DNA of 64,000 bases from Candidatus Ozemobacteraceae bacterium (GCA_035373905.1 DAOSOK010000008.1:77387-141386), one strand, 5' to 3'; positions 46,347 to 55,752 are shown, counted from the stretch's first letter. Numbers and translations: made by a program. Notes: generated by a model not told the origin, from the sequence alone.

Positions 46347-48233
46347 TCACAATGCGGCGAGCAGGGCCGAGACGCGCTGTTTGTCGAGCTGATCGGCGAC
46401 GGATATCTCGAGCATCCGCTTTGTTTCGGCCTTCAGCCGTTCGCGCTGGGTGTAGTTGAGGGCGCGGCATACCGTCAGGCCGGCAAGCACCGCGTACAGG
46501 GCGTCGCTTTCCATGGCCCGCTGCCAGCACATCCAGAATTTCGGCACTTTGTTGCGGGCGAGGTTCGCCATCGCGGCGGCGGCGAGCGCTTCGGCGTTTT
46601 CCGGGTCGTCGGCCAGCGCAGCATCGAAATGGTGCACGGCTTCGTTGAACTCGCCGGAATACAGGCAGACTTTGCCGTTGAGGATGTGCTCTTCGAGGAA
46701 GTTCGGCCGGATCTCGCCGATGCGCTGCAGGAGCGTCTTTACCTCGGCGGCCTTGCCGGCGGCCATGGCGAGTTCGACGAGGGTGACCAGCTCGACCAGG
46801 CTCTCGATGCCGTCCTGGAAGGCCTCCCAGACCGGCGATGCGTCCATCGGCCGGCCGCGCAGGATGCAGAGCCGCGAGAACCAGACCGCCGACTCCTCGT
46901 CGCGGGGCGTCAGGGTCAGCAGCTTCTTGAACACCCGGTCGGCCTCGTCGTAGGCGTTGAGACGGACGCCGAGATACCCGCGCAGGAACAGGCAGTGCGT
47001 GTTGTCGGGGTTCTCGGAAAGCGGCTTTTCGAGCATCTGCCAGGCGGCCTTGAAGTCGCGTTCCAGCAGGTCGAGCTCGACGAGCGCGAGCGCCAGGTCG
47101 ACCGACATCGGCTGGTCGCGCAGCGAATCCTGGAGGAACCGGCGGGCGTCGCCCACGCGGCCGCCCATCGCAACGGACTTTGCGAGGTTGATGCGCGCCC
47201 GCACGTCGCGGGGCATGACGTGATATATTTCATTATATACATCAGCGGCGGCGTTGAATCGGCGGGCCTGGAACAGCAGGTTCGCCATCTCGCCCGCCAC
47301 AAACATGTCGGCGGGGTCCTTCCGGCGCAGCTTCGCGAACGCCTCGAGGGCGTCCTCGACACTGACCTTCCCGTCGTAGAGCCCGTCAAGAATGTCGTAC
47401 ACGTCGGTTTCGAACAGGCTGCTCTTCGCCTCGATCGCCTCGGCCTCGAGCCGTTTGCGAAGCGCGGGAAGCTTGCGCATCAGCTCTTCGAGCTTGGCGC
47501 GCAGGTCGGGCTGCTGCGGATCGTTTTCCAGCGCTCGCTTGAGGTGGTCGACGGCGTTCTCGACCTCGTTCTGGCCGATCAGCAGATCGACCATCAGAAG
47601 GTGCAGCGAGGGGTTCCGCGGATCGAGCATCAGGGCCCGCTTGAGCGAGGTGATCGCCTTGTCCTTCATGTCGAGAACGATCTGGCACCGCACCAGGCCT
47701 TCGAGCGCGGCCGACGAGTCGACGGCGGCGCTGACGGCTTTCCGATACACGTCGAGAGCCTCGGGATACCGTTTTTGCTCGTACAGCATCCGGCCGAGAT
47801 CGAGCAGGGTGTTCGCATCGCCGACCAGGTGCTCGAGCATGCCCAGCATCAGCGACGCGGCCTCTTCCTTCCGGCCGAGCAGCAGGAGGGACTGGATGAG
47901 CGAGCGGCGGACGGCGAGATCTTCCGGCAGAACGGCCATCGCGCGCTCGAAAACCGTCAGCGCTTTCGCGGCCTCTTCCTTGTAGAGATACGCTTTCCCG
48001 AGGTTGAACAGGGCCAGCGCGTTGTCGGGATGGTCGGCGAGTACCTTCGTCAGAAGCTGGGTCGATTTGTCGGGCATCCCCTTCTGCAGGTAGGCGGCCC
48101 CGAGGTTGATCAGCACGTCGACGTTGCCCGGCTCGAGATCGAGGGCGCGGCTGTACTCCGAGATGGCATGGTCGATCATGCCGCGTTCCTGGTATTCAAC
48201 GCCTTTTTGAAACAGTTCGGCAGCGGTTTCCAT
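46347..48233 (-). CDS. TPR-repeat protein
   Basis: This 628-aa protein consists of about fourteen TPR-like helix pairs, starting with AISEYSRALDLEPGNVDVLINLGAAY. Clear repeats are at residues 1-110, 140-215 and 330-600. TPR proteins assemble complexes. It has no signal peptide. It starts 2 bp after the stop of the DnaB-like ATPase gene, so the two are translationally close and probably act together. The family is too common to predict a role. Confidence 0.85.
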   Translation of the reverse strand: METAAELFQKGVEYQERGMIDHAISEYSRALDLEPGNVDVLINLGAAYLQKGMPDKSTQLLTKVLADHPDNALALFNLGKAYLYKEEAAKALTVFERAMAVLPEDLAVRRSLIQSLLLLGRKEEAASLMLGMLEHLVGDANTLLDLGRMLYEQKRYPEALDVYRKAVSAAVDSSAALEGLVRCQIVLDMKDKAITSLKRALMLDPRNPSLHLLMVDLLIGQNEVENAVDHLKRALENDPQQPDLRAKLEELMRKLPALRKRLEAEAIEAKSSLFETDVYDILDGLYDGKVSVEDALEAFAKLRRKDPADMFVAGEMANLLFQARRFNAAADVYNEIYHVMPRDVRARINLAKSVAMGGRVGDARRFLQDSLRDQPMSVDLALALVELDLLERDFKAAWQMLEKPLSENPDNTHCLFLRGYLGVRLNAYDEADRVFKKLLTLTPRDEESAVWFSRLCILRGRPMDASPVWEAFQDGIESLVELVTLVELAMAAGKAAEVKTLLQRIGEIRPNFLEEHILNGKVCLYSGEFNEAVHHFDAALADDPENAEALAAAAMANLARNKVPKFWMCWQRAMESDALYAVLAGLTVCRALNYTQRERLKAETKRMLEISVADQLDKQRVSALLAAL

Positions 48234-48235
48234 GG

Positions 48236-49882
48236 TCAGAATTCATCCTCCCGGCCGCCACTCTGCCTGCCGCCCCCGCCCGCCTGCGGCGACGACGGCG
48301 CCGGTCCTCGGTTCTTGCGCTTCACTTCCTTGTATTTCTCGAGGTTTTCGATCATGGCGTTGTAGTTTTCGACCTCCTGCGGCGCGCATTCGCGGAACCG
48401 CGAATAGGATTCGTAATAGCGGAAGAAGATGCGGGAATTGATCGCCCCCATCTTGTTTTTCGCGATCAGCAGCTCGCTGATCGGGATCATGAAATTGTCT
48501 TTGCCCCACTCCCATTCGAGGAATGGCGTCTCGAAATCGTTGAGGTAGTCGCAGTACAGGAACATCACGACATACGGGTCGTACAGCAGGCCCATGATTT
48601 CCTCGAGGTCTTCGCGCACGGGGCGGCGATTGCTGATGGCCTTCGGCAGGCCTGCCGTGGCGATGAGCGTCACGCCCTCGACGGCGGAGATCGTTTTCAG
48701 CTCGGCCGAAAGCAGGTTGCACCGCTCGTTGAAGTTCAGCCGGTCGTTCTTGATGTGAATCTTGAAGATCGGGTCGATGATCACGGCCACGTCGCCGCCG
48801 CGCTCGAGCTTCGTGCGCTTGACCAGCTTGCGCACGTCGTCGAGGAAGATGCGGCCGTTTCCCTCGTCGATGATGAGAAGCCGCTCCCGCATCTCCGCGA
48901 CCTTTGCGAGGCCGTCCTGGCGCCGCTGTTCGAACGCAACATTGGCCAGATACGGGTTCTTCACGTAATCGATCGGCACGTCGGAGGCGTGCGCCACGAG
49001 CTTGGCCGTGACGTCGAGCCGATTGAGGTCGAGGCTGAAATACAGCACGGTCAGCTCGGGGTTGCTCGCGGCCAGGTCCCAGGCGAGCTGGGTGACGAAG
49101 GTCGATTTGCCCATGCCGACGCCGCCCGTGACGAGGTAAAACTGTTTCTGGATGCCGTTCAGGCGTTCCTGCAGAATCGGGAAGTCGGTTTCGTAGCCGA
49201 TATACCCTTTGCGGCGCTGCCGATGCTCCTGCACCAGTTCGCGCATCTCGTCGATGTGGGCGTCCATGTTGCGGATATACCCGGCGCTGCCCTGCAGGAA
49301 CAGCGTGCGCAGCTCCTGAATGCAGCCGCCGAGCACTTCGTAGGCATCGTCGGATGAGCGGGCGACCTTCTCGGCGTACAGAACCAACAGACGCCGGGCC
49401 TGGGTGCGCACGTTGCGGTCGCGGATGCGGTCGACGACCGGCTCGATGTCTTCGGTCATCGCGACGCCCGGAGCGCCGAAGGGGGCCGTGAACAGCCGTT
49501 GCACGCGTTCGCGACCGATCCATTCGATGAGCGGCTTGCCCGCTTTGCGCTCGTTCTCCAGGCGCCGCGTGACGTTCGCAGCGTTCAGCGCCTCTTCCGC
49601 CTCGATCGTGTCGAGGAACACGCCCAGCAGCGCCCGATTCGACTCGACGCCCTGGAAGTCAGAAACGGTGAACCGCTTGTCGCGCAGCTGTTTTCCGATG
49701 ATGGCCGGATCGAACGCGAGGTTGGCGAGAATGATCTCCTCGTCGACGGCCATTTCGTGCAGCATCTGGTCGAGAACCGTGAGTTGCTCGCCGGCGGCTG
49801 GCGGCAACGAGACAACCGCGCCGGTTTCCCTGTCTGGAACGGGATTTTCCTGCTCGGTCGCGCGTCGACGGCTTTTTGCCAC
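48236..49882 (-). CDS. DnaB-like RecA-fold ATPase, divergent from replicative helicase
   Basis: This 548-aa protein begins at GTG 49882, five bases after GGAGG. The N-terminal part (LDQMLHEMAVDEEIILANLAF) resembles the DnaB N-domain. The C-terminal part has Walker A TGGVGMGKSTF, VLYFSLDLNR (DnaB has a comparable ...SLEM), a Walker-B-like VAVIIDPIF and the ending NKMGAINSRIFFRYYESYSRF, which parallels the DnaB core end. It lacks the usual DnaB VIDYLQ block. A Gly-rich tail ends the protein. It may be a paralogue recruited for another task, since the next genes encode TPR, HEAT and lipoprotein-protease products. Confidence 0.75.
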   Translation of the reverse strand: MAKSRRRATEQENPVPDRETGAVVSLPPAAGEQLTVLDQMLHEMAVDEEIILANLAFDPAIIGKQLRDKRFTVSDFQGVESNRALLGVFLDTIEAEEALNAANVTRRLENERKAGKPLIEWIGRERVQRLFTAPFGAPGVAMTEDIEPVVDRIRDRNVRTQARRLLVLYAEKVARSSDDAYEVLGGCIQELRTLFLQGSAGYIRNMDAHIDEMRELVQEHRQRRKGYIGYETDFPILQERLNGIQKQFYLVTGGVGMGKSTFVTQLAWDLAASNPELTVLYFSLDLNRLDVTAKLVAHASDVPIDYVKNPYLANVAFEQRRQDGLAKVAEMRERLLIIDEGNGRIFLDDVRKLVKRTKLERGGDVAVIIDPIFKIHIKNDRLNFNERCNLLSAELKTISAVEGVTLIATAGLPKAISNRRPVREDLEEIMGLLYDPYVVMFLYCDYLNDFETPFLEWEWGKDNFMIPISELLIAKNKMGAINSRIFFRYYESYSRFRECAPQEVENYNAMIENLEKYKEVKRKNRGPAPSSPQAGGGGRQSGGREDEF

Positions 49883-49917
49883 GCATGCCTCCGGAGAGAA
49901 TAGGTGAGAGTGGGGAT

Positions 49918-49946
49918 ATCCTACCATCCCGACGTCGAATCCGCAA
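49918..49946 (-). promoter_or_regulatory. extended -10 promoter of the DnaB-like operon
   Basis: On the minus strand TTGCGG (49941-49946), 17 bases, then TAGGAT (49918-49923) preceded by TGG. It lies 36 bases before the GTG at 49882 and excludes the upstream ATG at 49927 as the start. Confidence 0.65.
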
Positions 49947-50058
49947 CAGACGGCCTCTGATCAGATCGGCATCAGACGCAGAATCTCTCCCTCAAAAGGC
50001 CGGGCGTTTTCGGATACGTTCCGCGCAGGTTTTCATACGCGTGCGGCGTAGGGAGCTT

Positions 50059-50067
50059 TGGTATAAT
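50059..50067 (+). promoter_or_regulatory. extended -10 promoter of the response-regulator pair
   Basis: TGG-TATAAT is a perfect extended minus-10 (TATAAT at 50062-50067), 64 bases before the ATG at 50131. No clear minus-35 is seen. Confidence 0.6.
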
Positions 50068-50130
50068 ACGGCCCGAACCGGAGAATACGAACGATGAAAA
50101 ATGACAGACCGTCATAGCCAGGAGTCATCG

Positions 50131-51330
50131 ATGAGACAGGCCAAACCATCGGTTCTTTTTGTCGACGGCGACCAGAACATCCTGGACGGCTTGAGACGCC
50201 TGGTCCTCGCCCGGCGCCTGGACTGGCTCACCTATTACGTGAAAACGCCTCGCGAAGCGCTCGAATCGATCGTGAACTTCCCCCCCGACGTCATCATCGC
50301 GGATCTGTTCCTGCCGCCGGTATACGGCGAAACGCTGCTCGAGATCGCCCGAAGGGCCCATCCCGAAATCGTTCGGATGGTCCTCTCGACCGAAGCCGAC
50401 AGAGAGTCCGAGGCGTTTCTCCGGTCGACGCAGTCGGCCCAGCAGTTTCTCACCAAGCCCTGCAGGATCGAGGAACTGGAGACGGCGGTGCAACGGGCGC
50501 TCAACCTGCGGCATCTCCTCCGTCAGCCGCGCCTGGTCAGAATCATCGGCGGCATTCCGAACCTGCCGAGCCTGCCGCCCCTCTACAACGAGCTTGCCCG
50601 AGAACTCGAGTCCGACACGGCCTCCCTCGACCGGATCGGCGACATCATCTCGAAAGATCTCTCGATGACGGCCCGGCTGCTGCACCTGGTGAACTCGGCC
50701 CTGTTCGGGCTTCCGCGCCGGATTACGAGCCCGAAGGAGGCGGCAGGTCTGCTCGGGATCAACATGATAAAGTCTCTCGTATTATATGCTAAGCTATTTT
50801 ATGCCGCTCCGGAATCGCCCATTCCCGGCCTCTCGCTGGATGACATCTGGGCTCACAGCTCGCTGACATCCGTCCTCTCGCGGGAAATCGTCCGGGCCGA
50901 GCGGGGAACGCAGCACATGATGGAGGAAGCCATGCTCGCGGGCATGATGCACGACTTCGGAAAACTGCTGATCATGGATGCGGACAGTTACATACGCCCG
51001 ATTCTCCGCCGGTTCCGCGAGGGCGAGGAGTTCACGAAGGCGGAGTATGCGGAATACGCGACCTCCCACGCCGAAATCGGCGCGTATCTTCTCGGCCTGT
51101 GGGGCTTTCCCGATGCGGTCGTGGAAGCCGTCGCCTGCCATCACCGCCCGTCGCAACTGCGTCAGAGCGAATTTTCACTGGTCACGGCGGTGCATGTGGC
51201 GAACGCGCTTCTCCAAAACGCCGCCCAGCCGGCGCTCGACGAGGAGTATCTTGCGGACATCGGCATGACGTCACACGTTTCCGACTGGCTCGCACTCTGC
51301 AACCGGCACATCGGGAAAATTCGCGGATGA
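50131..51330 (+). CDS. response regulator with HDOD domain
   Basis: This 399-aa protein has an N-terminal receiver (VLFVDGDQNI, phospho-acceptor Asp in VIIADLFLPP, Lys in FLTKPC). An HDOD domain follows from about residue 145 (LPSLPPLYNELAREL, LSMTARLLHLVNSALFGLPR, MHDFGKLL). HDOD proteins take part in signalling, often with cyclic di-GMP or motility pathways. The start at 50131 has AGGAG six bases upstream. The stop overlaps the start of the next response regulator by 4 bp. No histidine kinase is in the window. Confidence 0.9.
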   Translation: MRQAKPSVLFVDGDQNILDGLRRLVLARRLDWLTYYVKTPREALESIVNFPPDVIIADLFLPPVYGETLLEIARRAHPEIVRMVLSTEADRESEAFLRSTQSAQQFLTKPCRIEELETAVQRALNLRHLLRQPRLVRIIGGIPNLPSLPPLYNELARELESDTASLDRIGDIISKDLSMTARLLHLVNSALFGLPRRITSPKEAAGLLGINMIKSLVLYAKLFYAAPESPIPGLSLDDIWAHSSLTSVLSREIVRAERGTQHMMEEAMLAGMMHDFGKLLIMDADSYIRPILRRFREGEEFTKAEYAEYATSHAEIGAYLLGLWGFPDAVVEAVACHHRPSQLRQSEFSLVTAVHVANALLQNAAQPALDEEYLADIGMTSHVSDWLALCNRHIGKIRG

Positions 51331-52508
51331 GCCTCTTTCCAGCGAAGTCAAAGCCCCGCATTCTCCTGGTCGACGACGATCCGGCTCTTCTGGCGTCGTA
51401 CAGCCGCGATCTCGTGGGAACGTGGGACGTATCCTCGGCCGGAGACGGAACCGCAGGATTGCGCGCCGTCGAGGCCGGCCCGACCTTCGCGGTCGTCGTG
51501 TCCAACTTCCGGATGCCCGGCATGGACGGCGCGGCTTTCCTCAGGAACGTGAAAGAGATCGCACCGGAAACGACCCGCATCATGCTCACGGGCGAACTGG
51601 ACCTCGGGGTCGCAGTCCAGGCCGTGAACGAGGCCAGCATTTTCCGTTTTCTGACCAAGCCGTGCTCGGCAGACCAGCTTCAGGCGGCTCTCACGGAAGG
51701 GCTGAAACTGCATGAACTCGTCCAGGCCGAAAAAGCCGCCAGGAGCCAGGAACTTCATATTGCAAGCGAAATACAACAGACGCTCCTGTTCGGGAACGTG
51801 CCGGCGGTCGTCAGCGGCGTCGATTTTGCCTGTTTTACCCAGCCTTCTCAGGGAATCGACGGCGATTTCATCGACATCATCGAGCACCGCACCGGCTGTT
51901 TCGACGTCATCGTCGGCGATGTGATGGGAAAGGGCCTTCACGCGGCGCTCATCGGAGCGGGAACGAAGCACGCGTTCGCACGGGCGTTCGGCCGCCTCGC
52001 CATCGCGAACTGCGAAGCGGGCTCGCAGGAAATTCCCTCTCCCGAAATGATCGTCCGGCGCGTCCATGAGGACGTCGGCGAGAATCTCGCCACGCTCGAC
52101 AGCTTCGCCACCCTGGTGTATGCGAGATTCGATCTGAAGGCCCACAAACTCATCTGGGTCGACGCCGGACACACGACGAGCCTCGTCTACTCCGCGAAAA
52201 GCCGCCGTTTCACGCACCTGAAAGGCGATTTCCAACCGCTCGGCTTTCCCGAACTCAAGCGTTACCACCAGCTCGAACACCCGATCAGGTCAGGCGACAT
52301 CGCCTTTTTCTATTCCGACGGCTTCACCGAACGGCGAAACGACGAAGGCCGGATGTTCGGCATCGAAGGCCTCGAAACCCTCATCGCCGCCGCCCCCGAA
52401 GCCCCGCCCAAAGCCCTGCTCGAAACCATTTTCAAACACGTCTCCGACTTCGGCGGCAACACACCTTTCAACGACGACCTCACCGGCATCCTCGTAAAAA
52501 TTCGCTAG
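51327..52508 (+). CDS. receiver-PP2C (SpoIIE-type) phosphatase with Asn at the phosphorylation site
   Basis: This 393-aa protein has a receiver domain (ILLVDDDPALLASY, LTKPC) whose phospho-acceptor is Asn rather than Asp: VVVSNFRMPGMDG, AAC at 51504-51506. A short helical linker (EIQQTLLFG) leads to a SpoIIE-like PP2C domain with metal Asp in GIDGDFIDI and IVGDVMGKGLHAAL and the later FYSDGFTERRN. Such phosphatases act on anti-anti-sigma factors or similar. With Asn it cannot be phosphorylated normally, so it may be constitutive or controlled through the HDOD partner. It overlaps that gene by 4 bp. Confidence 0.88.
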   Translation: MSLFPAKSKPRILLVDDDPALLASYSRDLVGTWDVSSAGDGTAGLRAVEAGPTFAVVVSNFRMPGMDGAAFLRNVKEIAPETTRIMLTGELDLGVAVQAVNEASIFRFLTKPCSADQLQAALTEGLKLHELVQAEKAARSQELHIASEIQQTLLFGNVPAVVSGVDFACFTQPSQGIDGDFIDIIEHRTGCFDVIVGDVMGKGLHAALIGAGTKHAFARAFGRLAIANCEAGSQEIPSPEMIVRRVHEDVGENLATLDSFATLVYARFDLKAHKLIWVDAGHTTSLVYSAKSRRFTHLKGDFQPLGFPELKRYHQLEHPIRSGDIAFFYSDGFTERRNDEGRMFGIEGLETLIAAAPEAPPKALLETIFKHVSDFGGNTPFNDDLTGILVKIR

Positions 52509-52536
52509 TCCACCGAACGGAACCCATTCTTCCGTA

Positions 52537-52559
52537 GGGGCGGGTTTGAAACCCGCCCC
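52537..52559. repeat. short palindrome of GGGGCGGGTTT type
   Basis: An 11-bp perfect inverted repeat around one base, between the PP2C and NFACT genes. It resembles widespread intergenic palindromes of the form TAGGGGCGGGTTTGAAACCC. It may also act as a weak terminator. Confidence 0.7.
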
Positions 52560-52596
52560 AATCGTGTCAACCGGTTGCCTATTTCGATATTTTATA

Positions 52597-54309
52597 TTAT
52601 ATTGAAACCAATATTTCCTTGGCATCTGCGGGATCGACATACATGGTCTTCTGATGCGTGTAATTGACGCGCCCGGCCCCGCCGCCGGGAATGCGCTTGA
52701 TGTGCGCGATATCCGTATAATCGACCGGCACCTTCGAGCTTTGCCGCGCGAAACTGAACCAGGCCGCAAGCACGGCGCCCCGCCTCAGGTCTTCATCCGT
52801 CGGCGTCCCGCCCGGCCGTCGGGCAACGACATGCGCCCCCGGAACGTCGTTGGCATGGAACCAGACATCGCCCCGTTTTCCGATCTGGAAGGTGACGAGA
52901 TCGTTCTGCCTCCCGTTACGACCGACGTAAAACCGGCATCCGTCTATCTCGACAAGCGGCTTGACGGCCTTCGCGGCAGCCCGCGCCCGCTCGGCGTCGT
53001 TTCGGCCTGTATGGCTCCCTCTGCGCCTGCCCGGCTTTGCCGATGGGAGAGCCACCAGATCCGCGGCCGAATCGGCGTTCTCGCACAGCCAGATCTGCTC
53101 GCGAAGCCAGGCAATCTCGCCCTGCAGGTCGGCGATACGCCGGGCCGTCTCCTCGCGGCCCCGCAGCGCCTTTTTATATTTATGAAAATACTTTTGGGCG
53201 TTCTGCGCCGGCGTGCGAAGCGGATCGAGCGGGATGACGACCTCGGCGCCGGCTTCCCAATCGGTCAGCCGGCTCTCCGTCGCACGGGGAGGGATGTCAC
53301 GGACATGCGTGAGCAGCAGGTCACCGCAGCGGCGCCAGGCCTCGGCGTCAGCATAGTCGCTTTGAAGCGATTTTTGGGCCTCGAGGAGTCGCTCCTTCGC
53401 TTTCAGATCGCGTTCGAAGCCCGCCTTGGCCTGTTCCCGAAGTGCTTCGAGCCGTTTTGGCCGAAGAAGCTCTGTTTCAAGCATGGCCAGGGCCGCGTTG
53501 ACGGTTGCCGCTTCACGCACCCCGGCGCCAGCCGCAACGAGATGCCTCGCTTCGAATACGCTGAGAACCGGGGCGCGGCCAGGAGGCGTATAGATTCTGA
53601 CGGGGATTTCCTGCGCAGTGGCCTCGACAGCGAGATCGAGAAGCAGGGCAACAGCATCCCGCTCGGGAGTCGCAGCGCGTCTGAAAGCGAGTTCCTTTGC
53701 GGAAAGGGGTGAAAACGCCGTCAGTCGGTCAGGCCATGTCTTCGGAGGCGCAGCGAGAATTTCGCCCAGGAGTTCATTCGATGCCGTTGCCGGGTTCAGC
53801 ATGTTCGCGGATGGCGCCGCCGGCGGCCGATATCCCTCATGAGGGCGGTTGTTGCCGGTTTGGCGAGCCTGTTCGATGACGATTCCGTCAGCATCACAGA
53901 GAAGCAGGTTCGCAATGCGCCCGGTGAACTCGCCGATCAGCGCAAATCGCTTCGACGTGTGAAAGAACGCGTCCCGAGTCACCAGCCGCCATCGCACGAT
54001 TCGATCGTTCGCGCAACCTGGCGCCGTCTCGTAAAGCTCCAGACCTTCGATACGCCCATCCTTGAGGTGTTGGTTCATCATCCGCGTCAGAGGCGACTCG
54101 ATCGGCGACTCCTCCCAGCCAGGTGACAGCCGGAATCCCTGTTGCTCAGGAGTCAGGTGAATCTGCAGACACTCCCATCCCGCCGGCGTCTTCAAAACCA
54201 ACCCGAACCCCGACGGCGCCAAATCGACAGCACGCGCAACGATCGGCGGCCTTCCCTTCCAGAGCGCCGCCGTCTCCCCCACATGCCGCCGCAACACCGC
54301 AAAATCCAT
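52597..54309 (-). CDS. rqcH: NFACT-family protein (RqcH-like)
   Basis: This 570-aa protein has the NFACT layout. The N-terminal domain carries GFGLVLKTPAGWECLQIHL and RIVRWRLV, coiled coils lie at about 300-430, and the C-terminal NFACT-R domain carries GCRFYVGRNGRQNDLVTF, DVWFHANDVPGAHVV and the final KTMYVDP. RqcH rescues stalled 50S subunits by adding Ala tails; older annotations call the family fibronectin-binding. Length is normal. It is a single gene between two intergenic repeats. The assignment to RqcH function rests on family. Confidence 0.88.
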   Translation of the reverse strand: MDFAVLRRHVGETAALWKGRPPIVARAVDLAPSGFGLVLKTPAGWECLQIHLTPEQQGFRLSPGWEESPIESPLTRMMNQHLKDGRIEGLELYETAPGCANDRIVRWRLVTRDAFFHTSKRFALIGEFTGRIANLLLCDADGIVIEQARQTGNNRPHEGYRPPAAPSANMLNPATASNELLGEILAAPPKTWPDRLTAFSPLSAKELAFRRAATPERDAVALLLDLAVEATAQEIPVRIYTPPGRAPVLSVFEARHLVAAGAGVREAATVNAALAMLETELLRPKRLEALREQAKAGFERDLKAKERLLEAQKSLQSDYADAEAWRRCGDLLLTHVRDIPPRATESRLTDWEAGAEVVIPLDPLRTPAQNAQKYFHKYKKALRGREETARRIADLQGEIAWLREQIWLCENADSAADLVALPSAKPGRRRGSHTGRNDAERARAAAKAVKPLVEIDGCRFYVGRNGRQNDLVTFQIGKRGDVWFHANDVPGAHVVARRPGGTPTDEDLRRGAVLAAWFSFARQSSKVPVDYTDIAHIKRIPGGGAGRVNYTHQKTMYVDPADAKEILVSI

Positions 54310-54369
54310 CTTCTTCCCTCGCCCCGGAAATCATTGCTTCACAGTTACAAAAACTATCGCTCCATACCT

Positions 54370-54396
54370 GTAGGGGCGGTTCGCGAACCGCCCTAC
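54370..54396. repeat. short palindrome GTAGGGGCGGTTCG
   Basis: A near-perfect inverted repeat of 13-14 bp per arm, of the common intergenic type. Confidence 0.75.
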
Positions 54397-54420
54397 CAGC
54401 ACAACAACGAGAATCAATCC

Positions 54421-54573
54421 GCAGAAGACGCAGATGAGTCAGATGTCGCAGATGAAATTCCGAAAATCCTCTATTCCTGGAGTTTCCAGGTTATCTCGAA
54501 AAGAGATAGTTCCAGGCGCTGGTTCCTATCTGCTCTCCATCTGGTTTCCATCTGCCCTTCATCTGCGGATGAG
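54421..54573. repeat. inverted element with CAGATG clusters
   Basis: Left part carries CGCAGATGAGTCAGATGTCG; right part carries repeated CATCTG (CTCCATCTGGTTTCCATCTG, then CTTCATCTGCGGATG). The opposed arms, about 60 bp apart, suggest a dispersed hairpin element unlike the other families here. Confidence 0.5.
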
Positions 54574-54619
54574 TTCCTGAAAACCGAGCATTTTTCCTCG
54601 GAGTATCTATGTGATGAAA

Positions 54620-55588
54620 CTACGGAATCACGACCGGATCGAGGGCCGCACCTTCAAAGGGCAGCACGCGCCGCGGCCCCTTCCCGCCGTTCGTCGTCAG
54701 GGCGAGCCTCAGCCGACCTTCGTCATCACGGAAGCCATACAGATACTCGCCGCCAACCTGGATCGCCGGCCCCCAGTAATCCTGGTCCTTGATGGGAAGA
54801 ACGCGCTTGTTCTTCGCATCGGCAGCCATACTCATCGGCGTGCGGTCGAGATGCCCCTGGATCGCCGAAAACGTGATGAGTTTTCCATCGGCCGCGCACC
54901 AGGGAACGGAGGCTTTGAATCCTCGCGGAATGCCCTTCTCGTCGAAATACGACTCGCCGCCCGCCAGTCGTGTGACGGTCTTGTCGGCAAGATTCATTCG
55001 ATACAACGTCGCGCTCGTGAGTCTGCCGCTTTCGGCGTCGGCGTATTCAAGGGCCGCGAACACCAGGTTCGTCGTGTCAAGCCACTGGGGCCGGTCAAGC
55101 ATGAGAATCGGCCCGTTGCTTCCCTCGTAACCGGGACGAACATCTTTCCCCTCGAGAACGATTTTCTGCGTCCGGGCGTTCACATCGACGATGGCGAGGC
55201 ACGTATTCATCAGCGGCGCCTCGGGATCCGGAGCATAGCTGACGGCGACCTGCGCCCCGTCGGGCGAAAACGCTGGATGGGCGTATGCCCCCATGCCGAT
55301 CGCGAAATTCTTCCAGGGCGCCTCAGGCGACTCGGCCTCCATCAGGTACAGCGAAGACGCTCCGCCGGCATCCGAAACGAACGCAACCGTCTTCCCGTCA
55401 GCCGTGACGGCCGGTTGCATTTCGGCACTGGACGCCGTCGTCAGGCGCGCAACCTTCATCGATTCGAGATCGATCCGGTACAGATCGGGGTTCGCACCAA
55501 TCTCACCGGTGAAATACACCGCCGGCCCCGCCCAGGCGGCACCGGCCATGAAAACGCTCATAACTGCTGCAATCGCGGCTCGCTTCAT
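54620..55588 (-). CDS. exported TolB-like beta-propeller protein
   Basis: This 322-aa protein has a signal peptide (MKRAAIAAVMSVFMAGAAWA) and then four or more WD40/PD40-like blades, such as MQPAVTADGKTVAFVSDAG and AHPAFSPDGAQVAVSYAPD, typical of TolB-type propellers. Propellers of this kind bind other envelope proteins or small ligands. The start at 55588 follows GGGAGGG; an earlier ATG at 55636 would precede the signal peptide. It stands alone, with no tol-pal genes nearby, so I do not call it tolB. Confidence 0.82.
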   Translation of the reverse strand: MKRAAIAAVMSVFMAGAAWAGPAVYFTGEIGANPDLYRIDLESMKVARLTTASSAEMQPAVTADGKTVAFVSDAGGASSLYLMEAESPEAPWKNFAIGMGAYAHPAFSPDGAQVAVSYAPDPEAPLMNTCLAIVDVNARTQKIVLEGKDVRPGYEGSNGPILMLDRPQWLDTTNLVFAALEYADAESGRLTSATLYRMNLADKTVTRLAGGESYFDEKGIPRGFKASVPWCAADGKLITFSAIQGHLDRTPMSMAADAKNKRVLPIKDQDYWGPAIQVGGEYLYGFRDDEGRLRLALTTNGGKGPRRVLPFEGAALDPVVIP

Positions 55589-55685
55589 AGAGAGATTCCC
55601 TCCCACTGCGTAATGTTCAACCCCAACATACTTCAACCGGCCCCTCTTCGCAAACCATCAGCGAGCAGTGGCCAGCTTTCTCATG

Positions 55686-55747
55686 CCATTCGTGCTGAGC
55701 CTGTCGAAGCGCGAGTGGTCTCCCCTGGGCCAGGTTCAGGGCGAAAC
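55686..55747. repeat. palindromic dispersed element, copy 7
   Basis: ATTCGTGCTGAGCCTGTCG and a decayed opposed arm (CCAGGTTCAGGGCGAA). It lies just upstream of the promoter of the glycan cluster. Confidence 0.7.
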
Positions 55748-55752
55748 CGGCC

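Larger units (their letters stand above)
54310..54619. other. intergenic region with two repeat elements
   Basis: It holds the short GTAGGGGCGGTTCG palindrome and a longer element with opposed CAGATG/CATCTG arms. No gene is seen. Confidence 0.6.

Noticed and set aside
49883..49927. ATG 49927 as start of the DnaB-like ATPase
   Set aside because: An extended minus-10 promoter overlaps it, while the GTG at 49882 has GGAGG at the right distance.
54620..55588. Beta-propeller protein as TolB of the Tol-Pal system
   Set aside because: No tolA, tolQ, tolR or pal gene is adjacent and the match is only to generic propeller blades.
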